A model generated the notes under the pieces. The model was not told the DNA's origin, did no database searches, and saw only the letters and a program-made list of their open reading frames with translations. Of a DNA stretch of 64,000 bases, positions 24,921 through 32,514 are shown in pieces. This DNA is from Flavobacterium hankyongi. GTDB lineage: Bacteria; Bacteroidota; Bacteroidia; Flavobacteriales; Flavobacteriaceae. How positions within the stretch are numbered: position 1 is the first letter of the stretch; each line of letters begins with the position of its first letter. A program made the position numbers and the translations under genes. The stretch is from assembly GCF_036840915.1 (NCBI RefSeq), contig NZ_CP085725.1, forward strand, positions 806,001 to 870,000. Direction: 5' to 3'.

Positions 24921-27026
24921 TTATTTTTTTATTTTATTAAGTGAATCTAATTCTAGCTGCATTTCTTCAATTTTATTTTTTAACACATCTGCTCTTGAAA
25001 AATCCATAATAACTTCATTAAACATCTCATTCAGTTTATATTTCATTAGGGGTTCATCAATTAAGTCAATTATACCTTTGTGAAATTTTTTTAAAGCATC
25101 GTTAGGTTTATTGTAACTTTTATTAAGTTTTTTTATTTTTTCTTCATTTATCCATTCAATAGTCTCATTAATTTTCATTTTAGCAAAATCTCCAATCAAT
25201 AATTTATTTTCATTTTCACCAAAGAAAAAACTATCAATTAGCAAATCAGCTATATTAGCACCAAACGTATTCATCTTTTCAAAATTTTGTGGCTTTCCAT
25301 TATCTAAAAACAATACATTTTGCTTTGGAATATCTGATAAGATAAATGGTGAATGAGTTATAAATAAAATATTTATTGATTTTATTCCATTTAGATAAGT
25401 CGTATCAATTTTATACAAAATATCATTAAGATATTCTTTTTGCATTTGTGGATGAAAATATAATTCAATTTCATCCAATATGAGATTTACAAATTGATAC
25501 TTTATATCTTTTTTTGATTCAATTTCATATCTGATTTTTGTTTCTATATCATCATTAAATAAATAATTATTATGCTTAGAATTAAGATTTATTAGATGAT
25601 AAAAAATTGTATTAATTGAAAATATTTTTTGAGTTTCACCCGAACTAAGTAATGAAAAGTGTCCTCCATCTTCAAATTCGTAATCAACATCGTAAATTGA
25701 AGGGGGAATTAATGTCATATTAGTCAAAAGGAAAAAAGGATAAGTTATATTCAACGATTCTTTTTTGTAGCTATCTATGACTTTAGATTTATACATTTCA
25801 ATTTGTTTTTTTCTAAAATCAAATATTTTTTTTGATAAAAGATCAATATCATTATCGTTATACTCAATTAATATTTTCTTTTCATAAAAATCATATTTCA
25901 AAAAATTCAAGAGTCTTCTTATTTTAAATGTTATATGAGATCCCAAGTCATTTTGTCTAATATTATTTAAAAACATCTCAACCGACTCTCCATTTTCATA
26001 ATTTATGACTTTAAATCTTGTCCCCTCTTTTGAATAGTTTTTTGATATTTTTTTTAGTTTATATAATAAATAATCTGTGCAATAATTAATTACTTCATTT
26101 TGGGAATCGATTATTTCATCAATTTTAAATTCATCAATATCTTTTTCAAATTCACTAATTTTAAATGAATTAAAAATTGATTTTAAATACTTTTTTAAAT
26201 ATTCATTTTTATTAGTTCTATCCTTATGATATAATTTAATTTTTTTTTCTTTTAATTTTAAGCTAATCCTATTTACTTTTTTATTTTGAAGTACAAATCT
26301 TGAATTTTTATCTATTTCTTTACTGTTTAGTATATTAGACAATAATCTGTCCTTTGCAAATTCATATTCTCTATTGACATTAATTATTCCAGATGTTCTC
26401 ATTGGGTTTAAAACTATCGGTACTTGATATCCATCATTTTTATGAAATAAATTTTCAATCCAAGGTCCAATTAAATCAGAGTTCAATCCGTATAGTGAAT
26501 AATTAGATGCAACAGTATAAAACAAAAAATCATTAAAATTCTCTAATGAAGCTCCATTCAAAGAAAATATTTGGATACTATTACTTTTATTTTTCAAAAC
26601 ATAATAATCAATAATTTCTTCATTTTGAATCCCCTTATAGTGAATACAAAAAAATAATTCACATGCAATATTATTTTTTTTGTATTTAGCATTAAAGCCA
26701 TTAATATTTTTAATAGAAAAATTATAAATTGCTCCATAAAGAATTTCCATCAAAGCACTTTTACCACTGCCGTTTTTACCAACTATTGCAGAAACATTAA
26801 TTTTTGTGTTATTTAGATTATAAAGATCATCAGGTAAAGTATTAGTATATCGAATATTTTTTACAATTTTATAATTTTTGCTTCCAAACTCTTTAATTTC
26901 ATTCCCTTTTTCATCTAAAAAATCATATTCATTATAAAATTTATAAATTCTATTTTCTTCTAAATTTTTTAAAAATTTGTAATCACAACCATCCAATGGT
27001 CTAATACTTAACAATTTAAAATTCAT
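24921..27026 (-). CDS. ABC/SMC-type AAA ATPase, PtuA-like
   Basis: This 701-aa protein has Walker A GKNGSGKS at residues 83-90. A long AT-rich, Lys-rich helical insertion follows, then the signature-like HFSLLSSGETQKIFSI, Walker B LILDEIELYFHPQ and the H-loop LFITHSPFILSD. It is an OLD/PtuA-class cytosolic ATPase without a TOPRIM domain. The C-terminus ends in a coiled-coil-like stretch (KNKIEEMQLELDSLNKIKK). It is coupled to the HNH gene, which starts 12 nt downstream. The gene is distinctly more A/T- and Lys/Asn-rich than its neighbours, suggesting acquisition. An operator copy at 27299-27334 faces it, though with a leader of about 260 nt. Confidence 0.8.
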   Translation of the reverse strand: MNFKLLSIRPLDGCDYKFLKNLEENRIYKFYNEYDFLDEKGNEIKEFGSKNYKIVKNIRYTNTLPDDLYNLNNTKINVSAIVGKNGSGKSALMEILYGAIYNFSIKNINGFNAKYKKNNIACELFFCIHYKGIQNEEIIDYYVLKNKSNSIQIFSLNGASLENFNDFLFYTVASNYSLYGLNSDLIGPWIENLFHKNDGYQVPIVLNPMRTSGIINVNREYEFAKDRLLSNILNSKEIDKNSRFVLQNKKVNRISLKLKEKKIKLYHKDRTNKNEYLKKYLKSIFNSFKISEFEKDIDEFKIDEIIDSQNEVINYCTDYLLYKLKKISKNYSKEGTRFKVINYENGESVEMFLNNIRQNDLGSHITFKIRRLLNFLKYDFYEKKILIEYNDNDIDLLSKKIFDFRKKQIEMYKSKVIDSYKKESLNITYPFFLLTNMTLIPPSIYDVDYEFEDGGHFSLLSSGETQKIFSINTIFYHLINLNSKHNNYLFNDDIETKIRYEIESKKDIKYQFVNLILDEIELYFHPQMQKEYLNDILYKIDTTYLNGIKSINILFITHSPFILSDIPKQNVLFLDNGKPQNFEKMNTFGANIADLLIDSFFFGENENKLLIGDFAKMKINETIEWINEEKIKKLNKSYNKPNDALKKFHKGIIDLIDEPLMKYKLNEMFNEVIMDFSRADVLKNKIEEMQLELDSLNKIKK

Positions 27027-27298
27027 TATCTTTTTTATTACTTAATTATATTTTAAAAAAACAATCCAACACCTCGCTCTTCTTCTTCTCACTCTCCAAA
27101 TCATTCGCATGCTATTCATTAAATGTAACCGTTTCTATTAAAAAGTTTGTTATCAATACCTCTTTAGGATGTAAATAATTTTCGTTTTACTTGGCTTTTG
27201 CATCTAGCAATAATATAGCTTTACTTTCATGCCTAGTTTCATGTTTTCTCAAATTTAATAAATTGTATTACATACAACCCCGTATAAATACTTGAATA
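27027..27298 (-). other. leader region with a possible gene remnant
   Basis: The minus strand between the operator copy at 27299 and the ATPase start holds stop-interrupted coding-like stretches, for example NENYLHPKEVLITNFLIETV and, after a stop, LESEKKKSEVLDCFF. These suggest the tail of an older gene. I see no tRNA-like or Y RNA-like fold here. Confidence 0.3.
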
Positions 27299-27334
27299 CA
27301 AAATAAATAATACGCTACGCAATTATTTTACGTA
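27299..27334 (-). promoter_or_regulatory. regulon operator-promoter copy 3, facing the Septu-like pair
   Basis: TACGCAA-TTATT-TTACGTA (27316-27334) has a minus-strand TTTG (27299-27302) 15 nt after the right arm, as in the other copies. It points toward the ATPase gene starting at 27026. Confidence 0.6.
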
Positions 27335-27510
27335 ATGGTTTTTCTTTTCTTCATAATAATTATGTTGTGTTGATAAATTTATAAGAATTTTAACACAAAA
27401 TAGATAAGGCTAACTGATGAATGTTTTTATTTTAGTATAAGTTTTTGGTAGAGGTTAAACTCTCTACACTTAAATTTAAATCATTACAAACTTTAAAAAC
27501 AGTAGAAATT

Positions 27511-27690
27511 ATGTTACAAAACATTTTAAACTTGCAAGGAGCAAGTACGCTTTCAAAAAACGAACAAAAAGAAATTAAAGGAAAAGGTGGCGATTTATTA
27601 GCTTGTACTTGTCCTGATGGATCAAGAGTTATCGCTCACGGAGATACCTGCCAAGAAGTAATAGCTCAATTTTGTGCTGCTGACATGTAA
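27511..27690 (+). CDS. GG-leader secreted peptide precursor (bacteriocin-like)
   Basis: The start is taken at MLQNILNLQGASTLSKNEQK (27511), giving 59 aa. The leader LSKNEQKEIKGKGG ends in a double-glycine site (about residues 28-29), typical of Bacteroidota natural-product and bacteriocin-like precursors exported by peptidase-C39 transporters. The mature part has four cysteines (LACTCPDG...DTCQEVIAQFC), so two disulphides or modifications are possible. No transporter or modification enzyme is nearby. A terminator follows. A TATAAGTTTTTG element about 70 nt upstream is a candidate promoter. Confidence 0.72.
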   Translation: MLQNILNLQGASTLSKNEQKEIKGKGGDLLACTCPDGSRVIAHGDTCQEVIAQFCAADM

Positions 27691-27712
27691 TAGTTAAAGC
27701 ATTATACTTTAA

Positions 27713-27750
27713 GATCCTCAACATAGTAAACCTATATTGAGGATTTTTTT
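27713..27750. terminator. bidirectional terminator between peptide and XRE genes
   Basis: ATCCTCAA...TTGAGGAT with CATAG/CTATA extension forms a strong hairpin followed by seven T on the plus strand. It serves the peptide gene and probably also the convergent XRE gene. Confidence 0.75.
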
Positions 27751-28288
27751 ATTCCCTTATCTTTTTAAGTTCTTCCTGTAAATGATTGTGTTGCCATTTT
27801 AGGGTTTCCAGTTGTACTTTATATTTCATTTGAGCTGGTGGTCCATTTTTTTCAAACTTCTCTTTAGCAAGTGTATGCAAAAACGTAACATGATTACTTG
27901 AAGGTTTATTGTTAATGGTTTCTTTACTTTCAAAATATTCAGCCAAATATAAATTGGCTTTTGCCTTTTCATATTTAACCTTCATGTTTTCTATTTTCTT
28001 GGCATACTTCCATTGTAATGCTTCATTGGTTTGAATTTCATCTTCCAGAAACGATACCACTTTTGCATTTTCTGTTTTTAGATTGGACGGTACAAATTCC
28101 TGCTTTTGTTTTTCCAATACATGCGCATACAGTTGCATCATCTGAACACTAACTTTAGAAGGCAAGTCACGTTTGTTGGTTTCATACATGGCTATTAAAC
28201 TAATTGGGATTTTAAATAGCATTGAAAATTCTTCCTGTGTTAGCCCCAACGTTGTTCTTAAAAGGCTACGATTATTTACTTTCATCAT
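27749..28288 (-). CDS. XRE-type HTH regulator with C-terminal coiled coil
   Basis: This 179-aa protein starts MMKVNNRSLLRTTLGLTQEE. The N-terminal HTH_3 domain (LGLTQEEFSMLFKIPISLIAMYETNKRDLPS) is followed by long charged helices (about residues 75-175) that could dimerise. The region upstream of its start holds two perfect palindromes plus half-sites of TTATCACA/TTGTGATA type (28348-28438), most simply its own operators, so autoregulation is likely. Target genes beyond itself are not visible. Confidence 0.8.
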   Translation of the reverse strand: MMKVNNRSLLRTTLGLTQEEFSMLFKIPISLIAMYETNKRDLPSKVSVQMMQLYAHVLEKQKQEFVPSNLKTENAKVVSFLEDEIQTNEALQWKYAKKIENMKVKYEKAKANLYLAEYFESKETINNKPSSNHVTFLHTLAKEKFEKNGPPAQMKYKVQLETLKWQHNHLQEELKKIRE

Positions 28289-28347
28289 GATTAATGAACA
28301 TCAAAAATCATGACATTTTTGTAAGAATAATTCTCTTTAAGGATTTG

Positions 28348-28438
28348 TTGTGATATTTTTTTTGTGATAATTTAAATTATCACAGTTTTTTTATCACAAT
28401 ATTGTGATAATTATTTTTGCAAAAAAAATTTTATCACA
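28348..28438. promoter_or_regulatory. cluster of palindromic operators (TGTGATAA type)
   Basis: A 22-bp perfect palindrome lies at 28363-28384 (arms TGTGATAATTT). A 20-bp perfect palindrome lies at 28391-28410 (arms TTATCACAAT). Half-sites TTGTGATA (28348-28355) and TTATCACA (28431-28438) flank them. They sit 60-150 nt before the XRE start and are well placed for cooperative binding and autorepression. Confidence 0.75.
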
Positions 28439-28469
28439 GATTCATTTTAATTGCAACCATCCAATTATA

Positions 28470-28500
28470 AATAAAAAATCCCCAATGTTACTGGGGACTT
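28470..28500 (-). terminator. intrinsic terminator after tatD
   Basis: On the minus strand GTCCCCA and TGGGGAT pair around a 7-nt loop, followed by a T run, immediately after the tatD stop. Confidence 0.85.
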
Positions 28501-29310
28501 TTATTTTACATTCAAATTAAAAAACTGTTTGGCATTTGCTGTGGTTGCTTCGGCAACTTTATCGAGGGAAATTCCTTTGAACTGTGCTATTGTTCCTGCA
28601 ACATAAGGTAAAAAAGCCGGTTCGTTGCGTCGTTCATGGTATTTCTTTAAGCTTCCTGTCGGAACATTTTTAGGTAACATAAATGGTGCATCAGTTTCAA
28701 TCATGATTTTGTCCAACGGAACATAGGTCAAGACTTCTTTTAAATGAGAAAATCGTTTCACATCACTTATAGCTCCAGTAAAACCAAGATAAAATCCCAT
28801 ATCTAAATACGCTTTGGCTTCTGTCAATGTTCCCGTAAAGCAATGCACCACGCCTTGTGGTAATTTGGGTAAATGCTCTTTGGTTATACTAACAAACCTG
28901 CTAAAAGCAGCACGTTCGTGTAAAAACAATGGCTTCTGTACTTCTGTAGCCAAGGCCAAGTGAGCTTTGTAACATTTCTCCTGTATTGGTCTTGGAGAAA
29001 AATCACGGTCAAAATCGAGTCCGCACTCTCCTACTGATACCACTTGTTTCATTTGCAATAATTTCCGCAAAGCAGGTATACTTTCGTTAGTCATACTCTT
29101 CGCATCATGCGGATGAATACCTGCTGTGCTGTACAACACATCAGGATATTGCTTTGCCAATTGTGCCGAAGCCTGACTGTTACGGACACTCGTTCCGGTT
29201 AAAATCATTTGCAATACCTCTTCGTCTAACGCATCCTGAATGATGTCGTCAATATCGCCTTCAAATTGGCGATTGGTTAGGTTTATACCTATATCTATAT
29301 AATTATTCAT
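28501..29310 (-). CDS. tatD: TatD-family metal-dependent nuclease
   Basis: This 269-aa TIM-barrel hydrolase is of usual family length. It starts with the metal-site motif in YIDIGINLTNRQF. Then come TAGIHPHDAKS, SVGECGLDFDRDF (metal-bridging Glu), FLHERAAF, VHCFTGTL and MIETDAPFMLP (catalytic Asp), finishing with RRNEPAFLPYV. It resembles E. coli TatD more than YcfH or YjjV. TatD is a 3'-5' exonuclease acting on single-stranded DNA and reported to act on RNA. It lies 65 nt below rtcB and shares its terminator, so it probably joins the RNA-repair transcript and may trim RNA or DNA ends. Confidence 0.9.
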   Translation of the reverse strand: MNNYIDIGINLTNRQFEGDIDDIIQDALDEEVLQMILTGTSVRNSQASAQLAKQYPDVLYSTAGIHPHDAKSMTNESIPALRKLLQMKQVVSVGECGLDFDRDFSPRPIQEKCYKAHLALATEVQKPLFLHERAAFSRFVSITKEHLPKLPQGVVHCFTGTLTEAKAYLDMGFYLGFTGAISDVKRFSHLKEVLTYVPLDKIMIETDAPFMLPKNVPTGSLKKYHERRNEPAFLPYVAGTIAQFKGISLDKVAEATTANAKQFFNLNVK

Positions 29311-29375
29311 TGTTATTGTATTACTGCTGCCTCTTCATTTTAAGCAGCAATTTTGTTTTAAATTATTTTTTAAGT

Positions 29376-30797
29376 TTAATCTTCTCTACTTCCGTCATCA
29401 GCCATTCTAACCATCTTTGGCGTAAATTTGGCTACTACATCTACCAACTCTTTTTGCGATTCCATCACCAAATTGATGTCTTTATAGGCCATAGGCGCTT
29501 CGTCTAAACCAGCTCCAATTAAAGTTACGCCATGATCTTTCAAAATGGTTTGCATCTCATTTTTGGTGATGTTTTTAATGGCTTGTGTTCTACTCATTTG
29601 TCTTCCGGCACCATGCGATGCAGAGTTAATGGCTTGCTCCTCACCTTTTCCTCTCACTAGAAATCCTGGTGCAGTCATACTACCTGGAATAATTCCCATA
29701 ACGCCTTTACCAGCTGGAGTTGCGCCTTTACGATGAACAATTACTTCTTCACCGTTCCAAACTTCTTTCCAAGCAAAATTATGATGGTTTTCTACTTTGG
29801 CTAAAACAGTGGCTCCTAAAGCCTTTTCCATTTTATCATGAATGATTTCATGGCAAGCTGATGCGTAGTCACCCGCAAGATTCATAGCAATCCAGTATTC
29901 CTGACCCAATTCTGAATTTAAATCCAAATACGCCAAATTTTGCGCTTCATAAGGCAATTTACAAACTTGTTTTGCCATTTTAGTATAATGTCCGGCAATA
30001 GTAGCTCCTAAACCTCTTGAACCCGAATGTGTTAACAGCGCGACATATTTTCCTTTAAGAATATTCAAAGCCGCATCGTCTTCCATAAATTCCATGATAC
30101 CAAATTCCACGAAATGGTTACCACCACCTGACGAACCTAATTGTGACCAAGCCTTATTCTTTAAGTTTTTAATAAACAAATGCTCGTCGAATTCTTTTCT
30201 ACCCAATACTTCGTGATCTGATTTGTATTGACCGTGAAAACCATGACCAGCTCCAAATTTTGAATGTGCTATCAATTCACGTTTGAATTTATCTTCGTTT
30301 TCATAATAGAACAGTTCTGGAATATCATAAACCGACAAGGCCATTCTACAACCAATATCTACACCTACTCCATACGGAATGATGGCATTGTTGGTAGCTA
30401 ATACACCGCCAATTGGTAAACCATACCCTTGATGAGCATCAGGCATTAAAGCACCTGCAACCGTAACGGGTAACTTCATTGCTACTTCCATTTGTTTTTT
30501 GGCTCCTTCTTCGATATGATCTGTACCGAAAAGCGTGTAATCGTTTGGTGTTTGGTTTAAGCTTATGAAATCCTCTGGTTTTTGATTCGCTTTTTCAATT
30601 AAAGCCGAAGCTAATTTGCTGAAATTCTTATCGTCTAAATAATTTTCAGGTGATTCTAATACATTCTTGAAGTTTTCCATCATTTGCTCACGTGAAAAAC
30701 CAAGTCTCTTTTTATTGATTCTTAAAGCAATTCCTAACGCTTCGCTTTGTTCGTAACCGATGGCTAATAAATCGTTTCCGTTAATTTGTGTATTCAT
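29376..30797 (-). CDS. rtcB: RtcB RNA ligase (3'-phosphate/5'-OH)
   Basis: This 473-aa protein, similar in length to archaeal RtcB, joins RNA 3'-phosphate or 2',3'-cyclic phosphate ends to 5'-OH ends using GTP and Mn2+. Visible motifs are GTDHIEEGAKKQM, LMPDAHQGYGLPIGGV (about residues 118-133), VDIGCRM with the metal-binding Cys, SSGGGNHFVEFG, THSGSRGLG, ENHHNFAWKE, VHRKGATPA and NSASHGAGRQMSR (about residues 396-408) carrying the histidine that is guanylylated. All key residues appear intact. The leader contains a tRNA-like RNA and a terminator-like hairpin. The unit starts at the operator promoter at 31612-31647 through a 148-aa gene. No rtcA, archease or RtcR is nearby; a WYL protein 5 kb away may take the regulator's place. 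Confidence 0.95.
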   Translation of the reverse strand: MNTQINGNDLLAIGYEQSEALGIALRINKKRLGFSREQMMENFKNVLESPENYLDDKNFSKLASALIEKANQKPEDFISLNQTPNDYTLFGTDHIEEGAKKQMEVAMKLPVTVAGALMPDAHQGYGLPIGGVLATNNAIIPYGVGVDIGCRMALSVYDIPELFYYENEDKFKRELIAHSKFGAGHGFHGQYKSDHEVLGRKEFDEHLFIKNLKNKAWSQLGSSGGGNHFVEFGIMEFMEDDAALNILKGKYVALLTHSGSRGLGATIAGHYTKMAKQVCKLPYEAQNLAYLDLNSELGQEYWIAMNLAGDYASACHEIIHDKMEKALGATVLAKVENHHNFAWKEVWNGEEVIVHRKGATPAGKGVMGIIPGSMTAPGFLVRGKGEEQAINSASHGAGRQMSRTQAIKNITKNEMQTILKDHGVTLIGAGLDEAPMAYKDINLVMESQKELVDVVAKFTPKMVRMADDGSRED

Positions 30798-30820
30798 AAT
30801 TCTAAATTATATATATTTTT

Positions 30821-30925
30821 TGTAACCCTGATGAGATTGGCTTCGCCCATCTTGCAAAGCTTCGCTTTGAGAATGCTATAAATAAAAAAGCAAACAAGCT
30901 TTTTTTTTATCATATCATTCATTCG
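30821..30925 (-). promoter_or_regulatory. rtcB leader: terminator-like hairpin and duplicated tRNA-like 3' end
   Basis: AAAAAAGC (30884-30891) and GCTTTTTT (30898-30905) form a hairpin that can terminate on the minus strand and would decouple the upstream tRNA-like RNA from rtcB. Nearer rtcB, 30821-30837 repeats the 3' end of the tRNA-like RNA exactly (AATCTCATCAGGGTTAC), inside a small fold with GATG and GGCGAAGCC. It may be an attenuator or a relic of duplication. Confidence 0.5.
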
Positions 30926-31118
30926 TAACCCTGATGAGATTCGAACTCATATTCCCTCTCGGGCATTGCGGCTCTAAATACGCTTCCTTACTTTCCCTAA
31001 CAATTTCGGTGCTTCTGTAAATTCTACCCATTAGTCCGCGCAGGTCTAACCGGAATATCCACAAACACTATAGTAAGTACTATTTTGCTATAGGCTTTTC
31101 CCTTTAAGCTACAGGGTC
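30926..31118 (-). ncRNA. tRNA-like RNA with ~115-nt domain in the variable-arm position
   Basis: On the minus strand the ends form an acceptor stem GACCCTG (31118-31112) with CAGGGTT (30933-30927), followed by A73 and no CCA. T8-A9 and a D arm GCTT-AAAGGGA-AAAGC follow, then an anticodon-position hairpin CTATAG...CTATAG with a 14-nt loop. A large domain closed by ATTCC/GGAAT comes next, then a perfect T arm ATGAG-TTCGAAT-CTCAT. The insert contains a GCGG/CCGC pairing and a small GGT-TAG-ACC hairpin. Order is that of a normal tRNA, unlike the permuted RNAs elsewhere in the regulon. It sits between the 148-aa gene and rtcB on the same strand. I do not recognise it as tmRNA, RNase P RNA or a group I intron. 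Confidence 0.65.
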
Positions 31119-31136
31119 GTATGTTATTTAAATAAA

Positions 31137-31583
31137 TTATTTTTTCAAATCGTTTACATCTATGCTAATATTAACATCGAAGCAAAATTTTTGCAGCTGA
31201 TCTTTATCAATAATTTTTGAATTGAAGCTTCTTACTAATAAACCATAATAAGAATTCAATAGTTCTATTCTTTTTTCTTTCAATTCACTATTGACTATTC
31301 TCTTTGGTAAAATTGGTCTTCCTGTTGAAAATTCACAAACTCCATCACAAATATTAAAGTAATCGTGAATTGGTTCTCCATGATTGTCTATATAATTTAA
31401 TTGTCCATTCGACATGATTTTAAATCTTTCGTAATGCTCATCAATTGCTTTTAATGCGCTTTTAACTTCAACTTCCCAAAATCCAAAATTTGCAAAATGA
31501 CCTGAAAGTTTATATGAAGGTATACTCTTAAATTTGGCCAATTGTTCAATAATTAAGTTTGCTTTTTCTATTGTATATATCAT
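31137..31583 (-). CDS. 148-aa unknown protein, first gene of the rtcB unit
   Basis: This soluble protein starts MIYTIEKANLIIEQLAKFKS. Conserved-looking segments include HFANFGFWEVEVKSALKAID and NYIDNHGEPIHDYFNICDGV, followed by CEFSTGRPILPKRIV. The His/Asp/Cys content could bind metal or catalyse a reaction. I recognise no family. The operator promoter at 31612-31647 lies immediately upstream, with a start about 22 nt below the predicted transcription start. Downstream come the tRNA-like RNA, rtcB and tatD. This placement makes it a candidate new member of the RNA-repair pathway. Confidence 0.75.
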   Translation of the reverse strand: MIYTIEKANLIIEQLAKFKSIPSYKLSGHFANFGFWEVEVKSALKAIDEHYERFKIMSNGQLNYIDNHGEPIHDYFNICDGVCEFSTGRPILPKRIVNSELKEKRIELLNSYYGLLVRSFNSKIIDKDQLQKFCFDVNISIDVNDLKK

Positions 31584-31611
31584 CTATAAAGAGTTTTAAA
31601 TTATTTCTTTA

Positions 31612-31647
31612 CAAAGATTTAAAATTACTGCGCAATTATTTTGCGTC
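31612..31647 (-). promoter_or_regulatory. regulon operator-promoter copy 4 (rtcB unit)
   Basis: TGCGCAA-TTATT-TTGCGTC (31629-31647) is followed on the minus strand after 15 nt by TTTG (31612-31615) in TAAATCTTTGT. It drives the 148-aa gene, the tRNA-like RNA and probably rtcB-tatD. Confidence 0.75.
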
Positions 31648-31653
31648 GTTATT

Positions 31654-32187
31654 TTAAAATCTTAAAAATTCATTTTTTAAGTATTCTTTCAAATTATTTC
31701 CATAAACAATTATATCAGCACCCCAAACTGAAATGACTGGAGAAAGATATTTGTTTTCAAAAACAACTAATGCTCTATGATGGTAAATTGGAACATAGCC
31801 CACAATTTTAGACACGTCAAAACCAGCTTCAATCAGAGCATCTTCAGCATAAGTTTTGAATTTATCGATGTCTTCAAGCACCCATTTTGATTTGTCAATA
31901 TCTCTTGGATATTGGTAAAAGAAATCATCAAACTTTGTTTCCTTTTCTCCTTTCGGATCAATTGAAATTTTGAGAGTATCAAACCCACCAATTGTTAAAA
32001 GCATTTCTCTGTAATCCCAAGGAAAATCAAAACCAAATAATTGCTCTAATTTTTCGATTTCTATTCTGCTGATTCCTTTTAAAAACCTTGTCTTGGGCTG
32101 AATTTGAAATCCGTAAACGTTATTGCGGACTTTTATTTTTTTGAATTTATTTTCAATCTTAAATTTAATTTCTTTGATGGTCATCAT
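31654..32187 (-). CDS. SMI1/KNR4 (SUKH)-like protein
   Basis: The start is taken at MMTIKEIKFKIENKF (32187), because the longer frame would run into the Y RNA-like element upstream. The 177-aa protein has SUKH-like features: ISRIEIEKLEQLFGFDFPWD, YREMLLTIGGFDT, then IVGYVPIYHHRALVVFENKY and SVWGADIIVYGNNLKEYL near the C-terminus. SUKH proteins are often immunity proteins to nuclease toxins, sometimes tRNA-cleaving ones. Here it is the last gene of the Y RNA array transcript, which suggests a role tied to RNA damage. No cognate toxin is adjacent. Confidence 0.72.
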   Translation of the reverse strand: MMTIKEIKFKIENKFKKIKVRNNVYGFQIQPKTRFLKGISRIEIEKLEQLFGFDFPWDYREMLLTIGGFDTLKISIDPKGEKETKFDDFFYQYPRDIDKSKWVLEDIDKFKTYAEDALIEAGFDVSKIVGYVPIYHHRALVVFENKYLSPVISVWGADIIVYGNNLKEYLKNEFLRF

Positions 32188-32221
32188 GAGATAAAATGTT
32201 TTTATTTTAAAAAGAGGTAAC

Positions 32222-32278
32222 AAACCTGTATAGTTTAAATTTCAATTGGAATACGAAGTAACTATACAGTACGACACT
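32222..32278 (-). ncRNA. Y RNA-like unit Y5 (minimal, no tRNA-like arms)
   Basis: Minus strand: TGTCGTA, then stem strand CTGTATAG (32269-32262), then TTACTTCG, a 20-nt AT-rich loop, then the closing strand CTATACAG (32233-32226). It keeps only the Ro-binding-type stem and conserved motif. The SUKH gene follows. Confidence 0.6.
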
Positions 32279-32299
32279 CTTTATACATAAGAGCAATAA

Positions 32300-32372
32300 T
32301 ATATAACTGTTTCTATAGGACTCGAACCTATATAAAAATCAAACCAATCGAAGTAACAGTTATAAACGGCAT
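32300..32372 (-). ncRNA. Y RNA-like unit Y4 (stem plus T arm only)
   Basis: Minus strand: TGCCGT, stem TATAACTG (32364-32357), TTACTTCGAT, a linker, a T arm TATAGG-TTCGAGT-CCTATA (32314-32332), then the closing strand CAGTTATA (32309-32302). The D arm and acceptor hairpin are absent. Confidence 0.68.
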
Positions 32373-32393
32373 CTTAATTAAAGATAAAGAAGC

Positions 32394-32510
32394 AAAAAGC
32401 GTAAAGTGAAACGGGGCATGTCGAAGCCGGAGTCGAACCGGATAGCCTTGCTGGTTTTACAACTTCGCTATTCCTCCCCAAAGGTGACGAAGTAACACTT
32501 TACTACGGCA
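32394..32510 (-). ncRNA. Y RNA-like unit Y3
   Basis: Minus strand: TGCCGTA, stem GTAAAGTG (32503-32496), TTACTTCG, then a branched domain. The domain has an ATAGC/GCTAT hairpin, a T arm CCGG-TTCGACT-CCGG (32427-32441) and a GGGG/CCCC pairing, before the closing strand CACTTTAC (32408-32401), GC and five T. The final stem plus T run may act as its own terminator. Confidence 0.72.
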
Positions 32511-32514
32511 TTCT

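Noticed and set aside
27445..27510. Longer N-terminus for the GG-leader peptide
   Set aside because: The ATG at 27511 gives a normal leader; the extension lacks leader character and begins within the candidate promoter region.
30926..31118. tRNA interrupted by a group I intron
   Set aside because: The insert is only about 115 nt, sits before the T arm rather than in the anticodon loop, and the core P-Q-R-S elements are not in the proper order.
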